64,000 bases of DNA from Adiantum capillus-veneris (GCA_014529385.2 CM043942.1:58219340-58283339); one strand, 5' to 3'; numbered from the stretch's first letter, positions 32,250-45,510 are shown. A program made the numbers and translations. The notes: generated from the letters alone by a model not told the origin.

Positions 32250-33370
32250 AGGATAAGCGTCAGGTATGTCATCATCTACTCCTTCAGAAGCTTCCCCGTT
32301 TTGCAGTCTTGAAAGATGATCCACTCGTAGATGAGTTTTACCTTTTTTTTACTACCACTGTGAAGTCAAACTCTAGAAATATAGTAAACCAGCGTACAAT
32401 TCTCCCAATATTGCATGGTTTATTTACTAGATACAGAAGAGATTGATGATCTATGAAGAACACAAATTTGTTTGCAAGCAAGTAATGCCAAAATTTCTTT
32501 ACAGCATATATCATTGCTAATCCCTCTCTTTCAGTGGTGGTGTAGTTATTTTCTGTACTATTTAGTTGTCAGCTCGCATAACATACTGGGAAATCCATTG
32601 TTTCGTCTCCAGGTTGAGCCAGAATACTCCCAATTGCGTATGTAGAGGCATCAATGTGAACATGGAATATCTTTTTCCAATTTGGTGCTTTAAGTACAGG
32701 TGCTGATACAAGGTTTTCCTTAAGCTTTTTGAATTAAGTTTCACACTCCTCAGTCCAGTCGAAACTGACTAATAAGCAATATAGTGGTTATGCAATGACC
32801 GCGTACATATATATGAATCTTCGATAATATCCGCAGTGTCCCATGAAAGATTGTACTTGTTTGGCATTAGTAGGCCTGGGCAAATCTGTTATGACTCTAA
32901 TTTTGTCTAGGTCATTGGTTATGCCATTTCTCGAGACAATATTTCCTAAGATACGGCTTTGCCTTACCATAAAAATGCACTTTTTTGGTTGAGACAAATT
33001 CGATATGTTCTGCACTTCTCAAATATCTTTTGTAAATGGTCAATGTGTTCTTCCCTAATAAGAGAGTGAACACAGAGATCATCCATATATATTTCTAAGA
33101 TTATTCTTAGGTATTCTTTGAATGCATGAGTCATTAGCCTTTGGAAGGTGGCGGGGGCATTGGTTAAGCCAAAAGGCATAACTCTATATGCATATTTTCT
33201 CCATTCTGTGGCAAATGCTATTTTTTGTTGATCCTCTATGCAATTGGTTGTACCCCGAAAATCCATCTAAAAAGGAATAGACCCGTTTTCCTGCTACCCT
33301 CTCAAGCACATGTTCTGTGATTGGCAAGGGATAGTTATTCCTTATTGTGGCTGCGTTCACCTTTTTGAGG

Positions 33371-33444
<74 letters not shown>

Positions 33445-34222
33445 ACTTTCCGTTCTTTTTGGGGACAACCACAATGGGTGACACCCAATCTGTATGCTCG
33501 ATTTCATAGATGAATTCGACATCCATGAGCTTGTCAATCTCTTCTTTGATTAGTTTAGCAAATGTGTCATTATATGTGTAAGGACGCTGTTTGCTTGGTT
33601 TGGCATCTGATTTTAAAGGAATTGTATGTTGGCATATAGATGGATCAACTCCCTTGAGGTCTTTGTAAGACCATGCAAACACATCTTTATACTTCTTGAG
33701 AAGCTTTGTTAGCAATTCTTCTTCCTCAGGCTCTAAATCAGTTTCTATATAGACAGGCTGAGGCTCTTTGCCTGGTGCAGCGAGGTCAATTCGTTTTGCA
33801 TTTTTCATCCCATCGTAAGATTCCTGGTTTATTCTTTCCCTTTTTGGTGGTGTCATTATGATTTTTCTGTCTTGGATGGTGAATTTTTGATAGTGGGATG
33901 GTACATTCATGTTTCCTTCTTCTGAATCCTCCTTACCTTCACTTTCTCCCTCAGTAGTCCATACCTCTCGTAACGTCCGTTTAAGTTCTTGGTATTTCTT
34001 TTTACGCTCCATTTTGGTCCACTCTAGATCTTTTGTCTTTTCCTGTTTTGATTGTTGGGATTTTCTTGATTTTGTTTCTGTTTTAGTTTTTTGTGCTTGG
34101 TTTATTTGGTCGTGTGTCCTTTCTCTTTGAACTCTTGAGAATCTCCCTGATATTTTGTCTTTTACACAATCCTCTGCCTTGACTAGCATTAGATAGTGAG
34201 TTTTATCTTTTATCCTGGGCAT
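32250..34222 (-). pseudogene. pol: gypsy G reverse transcriptase and RNase H
   Basis: RT and RNase H would make element DNA from RNA. An acidic and basic N-terminal linker (33800-34222) leads to the RT start EHTDWVSPIVVVPKKNGKLR at about 33450-33510. Here a CA/GT microsatellite interrupts the VCVDY-type motif. After it the palm continues in another frame (VNAATIRNNYPLPITEHVLE), then YRVMPFGLTNAPATFQRLM near 33125-33190, and the intact YMDD box at 33078-33089. RNase H follows in the 33015 frame: HVHIDASTYAIGSILAQPGD at 32620-32680, TTTEREGLAMIYAVKKF at 32500-32550, then a connection region to 32350. Stops lie near 32788, 32720 and 32571, and frameshifts near 33400 and 33240. Confidence 0.88.
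33373..33440. repeat. (CA)34 microsatellite inside the G reverse transcriptase
   Basis: Sixty-eight bases of pure CA on the plus strand. On the coding strand this is (GT)n, read as alternating Cys-Val, and it grew from the RVCV codons of the RT motif. The frame before the tract differs from the frame after it, so the present repeat length also shifts the frame. Confidence 0.97.
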
Positions 34223-34248
34223 CAGGTTTCTCTAATTTTGTTCTCTGC

Positions 34249-36438
34249 TCATTTTTTTCTATAGCGTTCCTGGCGTCTAGGGTGTTGATTTGCAAAATCA
34301 TAAAACTTGATATCTGCGGTTGTCTCCCCAAGCTCGCTTGAGCTGTCTGAATACTCGTTATCCGCATCGTTACTTACTTCCAGATGCTCAGAGGAGTTAT
34401 AAAATTCTTCTTGTTCTGGTGAGTCTACATTTTCATCTCCTACTGGTACAAGGTTTACCATGTAATAGGGTAGCACATCATAGCCATCCTTATCGCAAAA
34501 TTTTGTCGTTGGGCTATCTGTAATGGTACAGACATCCAACGTTGCTAATATGTGTTCCCATTCCATGGGTTCTAATGCATCTTCGAGAAAAGGTTCCGGA
34601 ATATAATCCTCGTCTTCAATAGCTCTTTCTAAGATGCATTCCTCTCTTTTCAAACTTCCACAATGTGAAGCTCCACACATCCATAGCTCCTTTTTCTGCC
34701 CTAACCATGCTGGGGGTTCGGACCCTGCCAACGTAGCCGAATCAAACTCTTCCACTGGTGTCTGGTTCACATCTTTGTAACTATGGTCTTTTAGATATAT
34801 TTTGGTTGTAGTCTCCCCACGCCTGAGATATATGTGGTCATAACCCCAATCCTGTACCATCTTTAATTGTCTCATGAATGGTCTTCCCAAGATGATCTCG
34901 TAATTGTTCTCTTTGTCGAAATCAACTATTGCAAATGTATGCTCATACTTGATTCCGCAAGAGGTGACAATTACTTTTTCTAAAATCCTAGAGGCTTTTC
35001 CATGAACCCGTATGCCAGTTGTAATTTCATTCTGGTTGCTCTCAAAGCCGGTCTTCCCCATTTTTTCCAGATTTCTTTGGTGGCAATAGCGACTCCCACT
35101 CCACTGTAGAGAATAGCCTTGGATACTACTCCCTGGAATTCTACTGGTAGTGTGGTATTTCCATCTTCTCACTCGCAATATACTCCAACCTTGTTTAAAG
35201 GTACATGCCTAGTGTTCAATTGAGGCTTGTCCAATTCTCTGATCCCTTCTTGAATCCTTGAGAAAGGGTCTTTTACTCCAAATTTTTCTAAGCATTTGCC
35301 TACGATGGTCCACATGTTTGGTCGTAACCTCAGGAGTTCGGCTAACGTGATTGTGCATGCCACCAGTGTGGACAATAACTCAATCAACCCTTGTGAATCC
35401 AACATTCTGTTGGGAGAAAGTCTTTGAGATGGGATTTCTCTCACTTCAAACTTAGCTTCATACTCCCCTAGATAAGAGGGTAGGGTTTTTAGCGAGTCTA
35501 GTTGGCTGTGCCCCGAACTAATTGACCCGTGGTCTCCCCCTTGTGAATGCATATCAAAGTTCATTTGTGATCTTGCCTCAAATTCTTCAATGGGAGGTAA
35601 GATCTCATTTTTCCCCTTCCCAGTGAGATTTAGTTGGTAGTTTACCCCATTAGCTTCATTTGCTTCCCGGATTTGCTTCCACAGGTCATCTAGACTGTCA
35701 CACTCTTTATCCATCCCCGCAGGTGTTTAGGTTGGAAACCATCAAATGTCTCATTAGTTGTATTTGGCACTATGATAGGTTCTCGCTTAGACTCTGAGGC
35801 AGTCGTGAGTCCCTCCATTGTGTCCACTTGTTTCTCTAGAGTTGGTGTGATAGGGGATGGGAGCTGGCACCTCGTGCCAACTTGCAGGTTTACTAGGTGG
35901 GTTTTCTATCAAAGATTGGGCTGTTTCAATCATCTTCCTACACATTTCCAACCTCTGTTTTTCTAGTTCCGCATATGGATAAGTCATCCGTCGTTGCTCT
36001 TGATTTTGGTTGTTTTTTATTCTGGCTTCATATGCTTTTAAAAGTGCGTCAAAGCTGCTCATTTACTTTTTCTACCACTACTGATCCTCCCGATCCTACA
36101 CTTTTGGGTTCCGCTATTTCCTTGGGCCCTATGGTTGCAGCAGTGTGTGAACTTAAACTAGTTAGATCCTCTAATCGCTCCAATCTATCCTTTGTGTGTT
36201 TTAGCTCCTCGGATAGAGCCGTTTGCTCTCGTTCCTTCCTGGTTTTCATACAAGCCTTTCTAGCTTTCCAAGTGCCTCGTTGATTTTTCAGTTTTGCATT
36301 GGGGGCATCGGTCTTTGGCTCTTCAATTATGGGTTCGTTTGTCCTTCTTTGAGCTTGTGCCCGTGTGACTGCCGGAATAGGTATTACTATTTTGTTTTCT
36401 GACCCCCCACTGGATGGCACTGCTTCCAGCATGTTCAA
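34249..36438 (-). pseudogene. pol: gypsy G protease region and flanking linkers
   Basis: A coiled, charged linker (36049-36438, SEELKHTKDRLERLEDLTSL) is followed by 35787-36062 and 35169-35714 in another frame. Across a TGA at 35169 the same frame enters the aspartic protease (VEFQGVVSKAILYSGVGVAI). The catalytic Asp of the usual DSG is Tyr here (codon 35106-35108). After a frameshift near 34990 the protease ends with the typical NNYEIILGRPFMRQLKMVQD segment at about 34850-34920. An acidic linker runs on to 34249. The protease order is right for gypsy elements, but the residue change would abolish its activity. The upstream part of the open frame 34990-35178 is a shadow. Confidence 0.75.
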
Positions 36439-36439
36439 A

Positions 36440-39087
36440 GTAGTTTTTGCTCCTTTACTTGGGTTCTAGGGCAATTAGGAATCAAGTGAGCAATTCCACA
36501 CTCGGTGCAATACACGTTGACTCTAATGATTTCATAGTGAGGGCAGTCCCTTAGCCAATGATCTCTGCCACACTTGTAGCAGGGTCCCTTAGGTTGTTGA
36601 GGTGCTCCTTGAGCTCCTCTTTGTTGGTAAGCATGCCTCTACCCGCCCATGCCTCCGTTAGCTATGAAAAACAGTGTTCGTTCATCCAAGCTGTATCTTC
36701 CTTCTCTTGCAGCCTGTGCAGCTGTTGGTGGTCTTGTACTTCTAATCATGCTCCAAGGTTCTTGCGTCTTAGGTTCTTCCGGTGGATAATAGAAAGGATT
36801 TGTTGCATATCCATTGGGATCTTCGTAATATGCATGCATAGGTACCAAAGCCTTCTCTTCTGGTTCGTTTATCGTTGATGTGTATCTTCTACCGACCGGT
36901 CGTACTCCTGGTAGGGGTGGTTGTTGCCCCAATATTGGTTGTGGTCTTTCAACTCCTACAGGTCGTAGTAGGTTACCTGCTTGATACCTAGGCATCGGTG
37001 GGATTTGAGGAGATGCTACCTGAGCTTGAGGAGCATATGGTCTCTCTCTCACATATCCCTTGTTATAATAACATTCCTCCGTCACATGGTTTGTCCATTT
37101 TTGTTCACTAGCACACCACTTTGGCTGCTTAGCCTGAGGCTTGGTATACATATTAATTATTTTTAGCACTTCTTCCACAAGTTTCTCCTGGCTTACAAGT
37201 ACTTCTCCTTTTGATGTTGTCTTAGCGAACTTGCTTCCGTCATCAAGATCCTTGATTCACCCTCCTTGTAGACAATTGCACTTGTAGACCGCACAATTGT
37301 CTACAAGGTAAAGAGCTTCCTTAGTTAACTCATTTAACGTTGTGCTCCTCTTCATATGTAAGTCCTTCTGGAGATCTGTGTTTATCGGTCCTTGAATAAA
37401 TATAAGCATAAGTCTGGACTAGGTTGGTAGTTCTTCCACCGGGCAGAACTTCACATATCTCTTTAGTCGTAGGGTTTCCTTTCGCACAGATTCCCCTTCT
37501 TTCTGTTTGAATTTATGGATTTGTGAGGCTGTATTATGAGCTATCCCCCTTGGTGATAATTCCTCAATAAACTCGTCAAAAACCTCCTCCATAGATTCAA
37601 AATCCCTACGCTCCACAGAATCAAACCACGTGGCGGCATCCTCTTCTAGGGTAAGTCCAAACCCTGCAAATTGAGTAGGGAAATCTAAAACTTCTACAGC
37701 TCTAATTACACACACGAAGGCTGCTACATGATCCCTAGGATCTCTGTTTTCCGTGTATTTCTTGTTTACCCATTTTTGCATCTGAGAAGGTCTAAATCTA
37801 AGATGGTCTACAAATCTCATCATTGGTTCTCCTCGTCCTGCTCGATATACCTCCTTTGGCCTTCGGTAGTGGGAGGGTTCCTCTCCCAGAGGTGCTCCTA
37901 AACCATAATTTCTGACGGTTCTTGCAAGAGGTGGTTCATCTCTCCGAACTCGTTCTCTTTGATCTCGTTCTATGGGTTGTCTTCTGGGCTCTGCAGACTC
38001 TTGAGTTTTTGGCTTACTCTCGCCTTGATACTATGAATGGAGTGGTGGTTCTTGTAAATCCCTTAGCCCTCGTGTGGCTGAATAACCACCTCTATTTCGG
38101 TCTTGTTCTAATGCCGCACTTTGTTGAAGCCAAGCCTGCAATGATGGTTGGGTTGCTTGTTGGTTCTGGTAGTTGAACGTCGGCTGTCGGTTAGAATGTG
38201 ATGTTGCATCATACTCCTCTGAAAATAGATTTGTTGACTTGCTAGGGGTATAGGTGGACCTTGGTACTTCTTCGGGGGTGTATGTTGATGTTTTTGGAAC
38301 TGTTTCCTTCTGGCAGAATTCGTTTGTATTCTCGCCCGTACCTGTCAACAAAAATGATATCCTTCCCCATAGAAATTTCGTAAGAGAACAAGGAAAGAAC
38401 CTTGTCATTGCTTAATTCATTTGGGTAGGGTTCTTTGCATCGAAAATAAGAGACTAATCCCTCACTCTCATGCTTGTAAATTCCCACATTCTCATTATAG
38501 GTAGAGACTCTGGTTGTTTTTTTATCATACATAAAAAGAGCTCCAGGTTGATCAATTTTAGGAGGTGGCTCTTGAGTTTCTGAGACCATTTTTCCTTTTG
38601 CCACATTATCTCCATACCTGTTGTAATCCTCAGGGTTGCTAACTATTAGATAGTGGTTCCCCTTTTCATCTTGGAATCTATCTCCATCATCATAGACTTG
38701 AATTATCTCCAGTCTCTGAGAAGGCCGTTCCTCTATACAAATACACTTGCCTCCCCGATAGTCATAATAAACTAAAGCTCCCCGAGAGTTTTTTCCTTCT
38801 AAGAAGATTATAGTGAACTTGGCCTTGTTCAAAGGGTTTTGGGAGGTGCTTCCTCCTAGGATTGGTCTTTCACCGGAGAAACCTCCTGGCTGTTGACTAC
38901 CCATCATGAAGAAGGACTTATCTAATGAAGTGTCAGTATCACTACCTTCCTCAATGATTGGGGCTAATGGATCTAGCCTTGCCTGAGTTACACTCTCCTC
39001 AGTGGATACTAAGCTACCCTGATCACCTGCCACTTTTTGGTCTCTAGGAATGTGTCTTCTTGATCTTAAATTCATCAAACTTAGCAA
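36440..39087 (-). pseudogene. gag: gypsy G gag with two zinc knuckles
   Basis: The start is taken at 39087. The N-terminal 260 residues are rich in charged and aromatic residues and match no family I know. After a frameshift near 38300 the frame runs to 36440 with stops at 38031, 37419, 37256 and 36639. The capsid core is at 37422-37823 and shows the classic retrotransposon Gag pattern (FAGFGLTLEEDAATWFDSV, then FDEFIEELSP). A Pro/Gln-rich segment (36640-37000) leads to two tandem CCHC knuckles: CYKCGRDHWLRDC at 36543-36581 and CTECGIAHLIPNC at 36471-36509. The knuckles would bind element RNA. Length is well above ordinary gypsy Gag because of the N-terminal extension. Confidence 0.85.
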
Positions 39088-39951
39088 TGCAGTTTATCAC
39101 AAATTCAACCACTCACCTGGCAAGGGATCAGTTTCCTCACAAGTTCTTGCCTTGCTACTGAATATACCTGTACACAAGCATTTAACCGCTAGAGGTGGTC
39201 TTAGTAATGATTGGTATAACAGGAGGGTTAATCCCAACCACTACTGTACTCTATACACTTCTGATGTTCTTGATTAGGTCTGCTAATCTTGGATTGTACA
39301 CCACCCAAGTGTTTGTCAGTCTAGAGGTAAAGTCTTAATTCTATCTTTGCTCCGTCAAAAGGTCAAATAAAGTCCAATTTCACTTCTAAAAGAAGTTTTG
39401 GAACTCTTAAGTCAATTAGAACCTCCTGGTATGTCCACAGTTTAATTTTTTCCAAGAAATGACCCTATAGACATCCTACGCGTAGGATGTCTTCTTGCTC
39501 TGTTTCAGTTAAAATTTTCAATGTAGCTTTCTGTTGATGTGCTGAGCTCATAGCTACTCTTGCTTTTTGGTTTGGACACCTATAAGCTGGTCAACTGATC
39601 AAAAATCTGTTTCAGAAGCCTAATGTCCGCTCTGATGAATTCACCAGTCAAATCAACTCCAAATTGGATCAAACTTGACTAGGAGGCTTGTGTAAGGCTA
39701 TATGAGAGCTTGGTATGTCTTAAATATCATTTTTGGGCTTTTAATCATTCATTAGACATCCTACACGTAGGATGTCTTTTGCATTAGGATTTAACCCAAC
39801 TTGGTCCACATCCTGTCCTTGATGTGCTGAGCTCACTAGTGTGTTTAGATTTGAGTTTGAATGTCAAAAGACCCCAAACTTAGCTATTCTAGCCTTTTTC
39901 AGTGAAAAATGCTAAAGTCTGCTTAAACTCCAATTTTCTCACCCAATTGAG
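39088..39951 (-). other. gypsy G leader, proximal part with palindromes
   Basis: No coding region is supported. Two palindromes of the array type lie at 39469-39492 and 39754-39777, 285 bp apart. The word tgatgtgctgagctca follows both at a similar distance, which shows a tandem repeat of that period. Copia D interrupts this leader at 39951. Confidence 0.8.
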
Positions 39952-40157
39952 TGTTGGGGTATAAAGCCCAATGTGGTCGCCCAGGTAAGTGGGCGGGCCG
40001 CCAGGTATGTACACATATTCTTTTGTTAAAACCTAATAAGAACTCACTATGATCTACACATTACAGTAGAGCGATTTCACCATATCGTCGTGCTCTTCTT
40101 CTCGCACTCTCTCTCGCGTCACACTTCCGCTCGTACTCCTTCAACTGGTATCAGAGC
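39952..40157 (+). repeat. 5' LTR and primer-binding site of copia D
   Basis: The LTR starts TGTTGGGG and ends CTCCTTCA at 40143. Bases 40146-40157, tggtatcagagc, are a perfect initiator methionine tRNA type site. Confidence 0.95.
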
Positions 40158-41239
40158 TCAGATCGAGGCTCGGGGCAGCACTGCAGGAGGCTAGAGTCAC
40201 CAGCTTAGATTGGAGTGAAATTCGACAGGCGAAGACACGGACCCAAATCCTGTGGGCAAGCCCGAAGGGCTTGATGTTCTCATAATTTCATTCTGAGGTC
40301 ATCTCGGCCAGCGTTCGGCTTCGACAAAGGTCTGCGCAGGCCATTTTCTACTACGTGGTCTCAGCAGGTGCAGATCCGACTCTGCAAATTTGGGGTTTTC
40401 GGCCTACGACTGCAGGTGCTGAGGATATCGACACTCCCAGAGTGTTGATTTGTGGCTGTCTACACATCGAAGGACAGCTCACAGTTCTTGGAGGCGTGTC
40501 ACATATGACACGGGCGCATCTACACACAGACTGTAGGCGACATCCACTAGTTCATCAGGTAGCTTGTGTTTGTTGCTTGATATTCCAGATTTCATCCTGA
40601 CATTGCAGGTACTTCCACATGGGATGTATTGTCAGAGATGATGTATGTTTGTTGAGGGTTTGCTGGATATGAGTCACGCAGCAAACAACCGCCGCAACAG
40701 TTACAACATACAGTGGGAAATTTGTGGATGTATGACTTTGTGGGAAGTCTATGTACTGTCAGATTTACTGCAGCCTTTGTTGAGGGTCGAGTGAGGTTTT
40801 ATTGAGCTGGGGGATTCTCGAATGTTGAGATCCTTCGGTGATACAGGTCTTGGAGCGATCCCTCAAGCACCCTTAGATAGGCAGCTAGGATGTATTGACT
40901 GTGAGTTAGACAGTTGGGATTGCATCTTTGCTTTACTGCCATTGAGGCATTGTCGCAGTCTATGCTTACAGGACAGTGACAGGACAGTCAGAGACAGGAT
41001 AGGTGCAGGACAAGTTTACCCACAGCTTACAGTGTCAGAGAGACAATGTTTTTTGAGCTGTTTTTGGTCTGTTTTTGAGTACACCAGAGCCATTTTACAA
41101 AGGAGACTCTGCCGAAATTTATGCAGAATCTGAATCTTTCTTGGTTCATTTGACAGGTTGATATTGGTTCAGAGGTCAGTTTACAGGGGAAACTCTGCCA
41201 ATTTTTTCCCAGGAAAGTAAACCACTGTGAAGCGTAGCT
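40144..41239 (+). other. leader of copia D
   Basis: About 1.1 kb between the LTR and the ATG of the polyprotein. Frames at 40355-40600 and 40822-41133 have no known domain and are probably chance. The long leader would hold the RNA packaging signal. Confidence 0.6.
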
Positions 41240-44200
41240 ATGGCTGGATCACAGGACACTGCTCTTTACAATATCAAGAAGCTGGATGGAACCAATTTCC
41301 CATTGTGGAAGAAGCAGATTTGGCACGTGTTGGTACAAAAGAAGCAGATAAAACCTATAAAGTTCAAGGGGATAAAACCAGAAGATATGGACGAAGATGA
41401 ATGGAGCGAAATGGATGAATTGGCACTTTCTACCACTATGCTGACTTTGGCAGAAAGCATTTACTTCAATGTAGCAGACGAGATGTCGGCTTATCAAGCA
41501 TGGTTAAAGCTGAGTGATCTTTATGAGAAGCAGAGTGCAGCTTCATAGGTATACTGGCTTAAGAAGCTTGTTGACTTGAAGATGAAAGAAGGGACACCTA
41601 TGTCCAATCATCTAAATGAATTCAACACAATCTATAGTCAGTTGTCAGCTCAAGGTGTCAAGTTTGATGAACCTGTTAGAGCTATGTTCCTGTTGATCAC
41701 ATTGCCGGAAAGTTGGGACACTTTTCGCACAGCTTTGAGTAATTATGCACCTCCAGATGTTTTGAACATAGCAGGTGTAGAAGGAAGTCTGCTTACTGAA
41801 GAAACCAATAGAAAGACAATGGACAAAGGCAAAGGAACAGCCTTAGTTGTCAGGGGAAGGACCAAAGAAAAGTACAAAGGTGGAAAGAGGAATCAGTCTC
41901 GTAGCAAGTCCCGCAGTGCTAAAGGTAAGAGTGACATAGAATGCTACCATTGTGGCAAGAAGGGTCACATGAAAAGAGACTGCAGAGAATGGAAAGCAGA
42001 AAAAGGCAAAGAGAAAGCTGAAGACCATAGTGAGAAGAACAAGTCCTCAGTGAAGATTCAAGAAATAAATGTGACAAGCACTGTTGCAGAGGATGACAGT
42101 CTAGTGTCAGGAGACATCTACTTCTTGAAGAATACAATGGACTCAGCTCTTCTTACAGCATCTGATGGAAATGCACTGAGTGACTGGATTATAGACTCAG
42201 GGGCATCACTTCATGTGTCTCCAAACAAGGAGTGGTTTACCTCTTATGTGACCACTAAAGATCATGTTCGGCTAGGCAATGGGCAGACATGTGAGATCTT
42301 AGGTGTTGGAGATGTTCAATTGAAGTTTCAGAATGGCTCTTCTTTCACGCTGAAGAATGTGAGACATGTTCCCGCAATTACAAAGAGCTTGATCAGCACA
42401 GGTTTACTTGATGATGCTGGCTACGTCACCACTTTTGGACAGAACATGTGGAAGATATCCAAGGGTTCTATGACAGTAGCACATGGAGTAAAGTCTGGAG
42501 GACTTTACATGATTTATGTATCAAATGTCTCTAAAAATGTAATCAATGTAACCGAGCAGCCGAACGTTTCTTTGTGGCATAGCCAATTAGGACATATGTC
42601 CAAGAAGGGAATGGAAATCTTGTCTCGTTCTGGTTATTTGCCTGGCTTTTCATTTAATGATTTTGAATTCTGTGAACATTGTCTGTATGGTAAGCAAACA
42701 CAGTAGCCACATAAGCATAGAAGCAGTAGAAGAGATACACAGTTGGCACTTGTTCATAGTGATTTGTGTGGACCTATGCCTAACCTATCTCTAGGGGGAG
42801 CTTCTTACTTTATGACATTTATAGATGATTACTCGAGGAAAGTATGGGTTTACTTTCTCAAGCACAAGGATGAAGCGTTTAGTGTTTTCAAAACGTTTGT
42901 GACACTTGTGGAGAATCAGAGTGGCAAGAAGCTTAAATGCTTACGCACTGACAATGGTGGAGATTATGTTTCAAAGGCCTTTCAGGACTTTTGTGAGTCA
43001 AAAGGTATAAAACGTGAACTTAGTGCTCCTTACAATCCTCCTCAAAATGGTGTTGCTGAGAGGATGAATAGGACCATACAAGAGAAGGTCAGAAGTATGT
43101 TGTCTAATGCACAGCTGCCAAATGGGTTTTGGGCTGAAGCTGTATCAACAGATGTTCATCTTGTAAATAGATCTCCTAGCAAGGTTTTGCAGAAGGATTC
43201 AGTGCCAGAGATGGTATGGTCAGGCAAAATGCCCTCATACAAGCATCTCAAAGTCTTTGACTGTGAGGCATATACTCACGTTCCAAAGGAATTTAGGAAC
43301 AAACTTGAGCCAAAGAGTAGAAAGTGCATCTTTCTAGGCTATGGTAATTTTGGTGAGATGGGGTACAGACTTTGGGATCCCGAATCCAGAAAGGTTGTCC
43401 GCAGCAATGATGTTCACTTTAATGAATCCAAATATCATTCTAAACCAGAGAGGGTTGAGGAGATTAGAAGAGTTGTCTTCCAAGAAGATGGACTTGCACG
43501 TGCAAGACAAAATGTCAGGGCTCAAGAGGAGCAAGGACAGGATAGAGTGGAACCACAGGTTGTGGCTGAGCCTGAGCCACCTATTGTGCGTAGATCTGGA
43601 CGTATCACGTGACCTCCTGATAGGTTTTTTCCATCTATGAACTATGTCATGTTGACTGATTGAAATGAGCCTTCATGTTACAAGGAAGCAGTGCAAATGA
43701 AGGACTCCGGGAATTGGCAATTGGCCATGCAGTCAGAGATGACAGCTCTGCATAAAAACAAGACATGGAAGCTAGTTAAATTACCACAGGGCAAAAAGGC
43801 TCTACCTTGTAAATGGGTTTACAGGTATAAGATCACCGCTCATGATAGTCAGCCAAAGTACAAAGCAAGGCTTGTTGCCACGGGCTTTAAGCAAGAACAA
43901 GGCATTGACTTTGATGAAGTCTTCTCTCCGGTGGTCAAGATGACTACATTGAGATGCTTTCTTGCATTGGTTGCCATATTAGATTTGGTGTTGCACCAAA
44001 TGGATGTCTTGGATGTCAAGACAACGTTCTTGCATGGTGATTTAGATGTGGAAATTTACATGCAACAGCCAGAAGGGTTTGTTGAGAAAGGCAAGGAAGA
44101 TTGGGTATGCCAGTTGTTAAAGAGTCTTTATGGCTTAAAACAATCACCGAGGGCATGGTACCATAAATTCCACAAGTTTATGCTTTCTCAAGGCTACAAA

Positions 44201-45229
44201 CGAAGTGAGTTCGATCACTGTCTATATACAAAGAAGGCTAAGGATGGTAGTTGGATGATCCTTATTTTGTATGTGGATGACATGTTGATTGCTGGCAAGC
44301 ACTTGGAAGAAATTTCAGCTTGGAAGTCAAAGATGGCAAAATCGTTTGACATGAAAGACATGGGTAAGGCAAGTCATATACTTGGTATGCGCATTGAGAG
44401 AGACAGATCAAAGAAGTTGATTTGGTTATCTCAAACAGAGTATATTGACAAGGTTTTGCAACGTTTCAATATGGAGAAGAGAAAGGCACTGAGTGTTCCA
44501 TTGCCACCATATGTGAAACTTAGCAAACAAGATTGTCCTGTGTCTGAGGAAGAACAGGCTGAAATGGATAAGATTCCATATGCGTCTGCAGTGGGTAGTT
44601 TGATGTATGCAATGATTGCTACTCGCCCAGACATTGCATTTGCAGTGGGAGTAGTAAGTCGATACATGTCAAACCCAGGCAAGAAACATTGGGAGGCAGT
44701 GAAAGGAATATTGAGATACCTGAAAGCTACAAAGAGTATGCGTATATGCTATGGGAGTCAGGAGCTAAGTGTAAAGGGTTTTACAGACTCAGATTATGTA
44801 GGTGACTTAGACAACCGAAGGTCTACGTCAGGGTATGTCTTTACATTGGCTGGTGGAGCAGTATCATGGCGTTCTAGATTACAAGATTGTGTTACTCAGT
44901 CTACTACAGAGGCTGAATATGTTGCAGCATCAGAGGCATGCAAAGAATCAATTTGGCTTAATCGACTAGTAACAAATTTGGGAATCAAAGAAGAGATGCC
45001 TGTGTTATATTGTGATAGTCAAAGTGCTATACAATTGGCTCGCAATCCAGTTTATCACTCAAAGACAAAGCATGTGGATGTGAAGTATCATTTCATCAGG
45101 GAAATGCTCGAGGATAAGCAACTTCATCTTGTCAAAGTTCACACCACAGAAAATCCTGCTGATCTACTTACAAAAGGACTTCCCTCAGAGAGCTTTGCGC
45201 ATTTTCGCAAGCAGTTAGGTGTAGGGTAG
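41240..45229 (+). pseudogene. gag-pol: copia D gag-pol polyprotein with four in-frame stops
   Basis: This is a Tnt1-like copia polyprotein of normal length (1330 codons). The start ATG 41240 opens MAGSQDTALYNIKKLDGTNF. Domains in order: UBN2 Gag; zinc knuckle CYHCGKKGHMKRDC (41942-41983); protease IIDSGASLH with its Asp at 42194; pre-integrase zinc segment (SLWHSQLGHMSKKGM); integrase core with Asp 42824, Asp 42950 and Glu 43058; RT with YVDD at 44270-44281; and RNase H to the end (TKHVDVKYHFIREML). All catalytic residues I checked are present. There is no frameshift. The stops are TAG 41546, TAG 42704, TGA 43610 and TGA 43661. Apart from these the copy looks recently active. Confidence 0.96.
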
Positions 45230-45318
45230 TACATCACTTCTCTACATCTCTTGTATATTAGCTTGTATAGTAGCTTCTCTCACACTTAAAGTACCACATT
45301 GGACTTTAAGTGGGAGGT

Positions 45319-45510
45319 TGTTGAGGTATAAAGCCCAATGTGGTCGCCCAGGTAAGTGGGCGGGCCGCCAGGTATGTACACATATTCTTTTGTTAAAACC
45401 TAATAAGAACTCACTATGCTCTACACATTACAGTAGAGTGAGTTCACCATATCGTCGTGCTCTTCTTCTCGCACTCTCTCTCGCGTCACACTTCCGCTTG
45501 TACTCCTTCA
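45319..45510 (+). repeat. 3' LTR of copia D
   Basis: Starts TGTTGAGG and ends CTCCTTCA. The same length as the 5' LTR, with five substitutions and no indel. Confidence 0.95.

Larger units (their letters stand above)
39952..45510 (+). mobile_element. copia element D, structurally complete
   Basis: Two 192-bp LTRs (39952-40143 and 45319-45510) are flanked by the perfect target duplication TTGAG (39947-39951 and 45511-45515). The primer site is at 40146-40157 and the polypurine tract aagtgggagg is at 45308-45317. The LTRs differ at five positions. One polyprotein frame of 1330 codons is broken only by four stop codons. It lies in the leader of gypsy G in the opposite orientation. Confidence 0.97.

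Noticed and set aside
33184-33537. Proteins made of long Cys-Val or Thr-His repeats
   Set aside because: They are translations of the CA/GT microsatellite; the same holds for frames at 7114-7499 and 63483-63692.
40355-41133. Possible small genes in the copia D leader
   Set aside because: No domain, and the position between primer site and gag ATG explains the sequence as leader.
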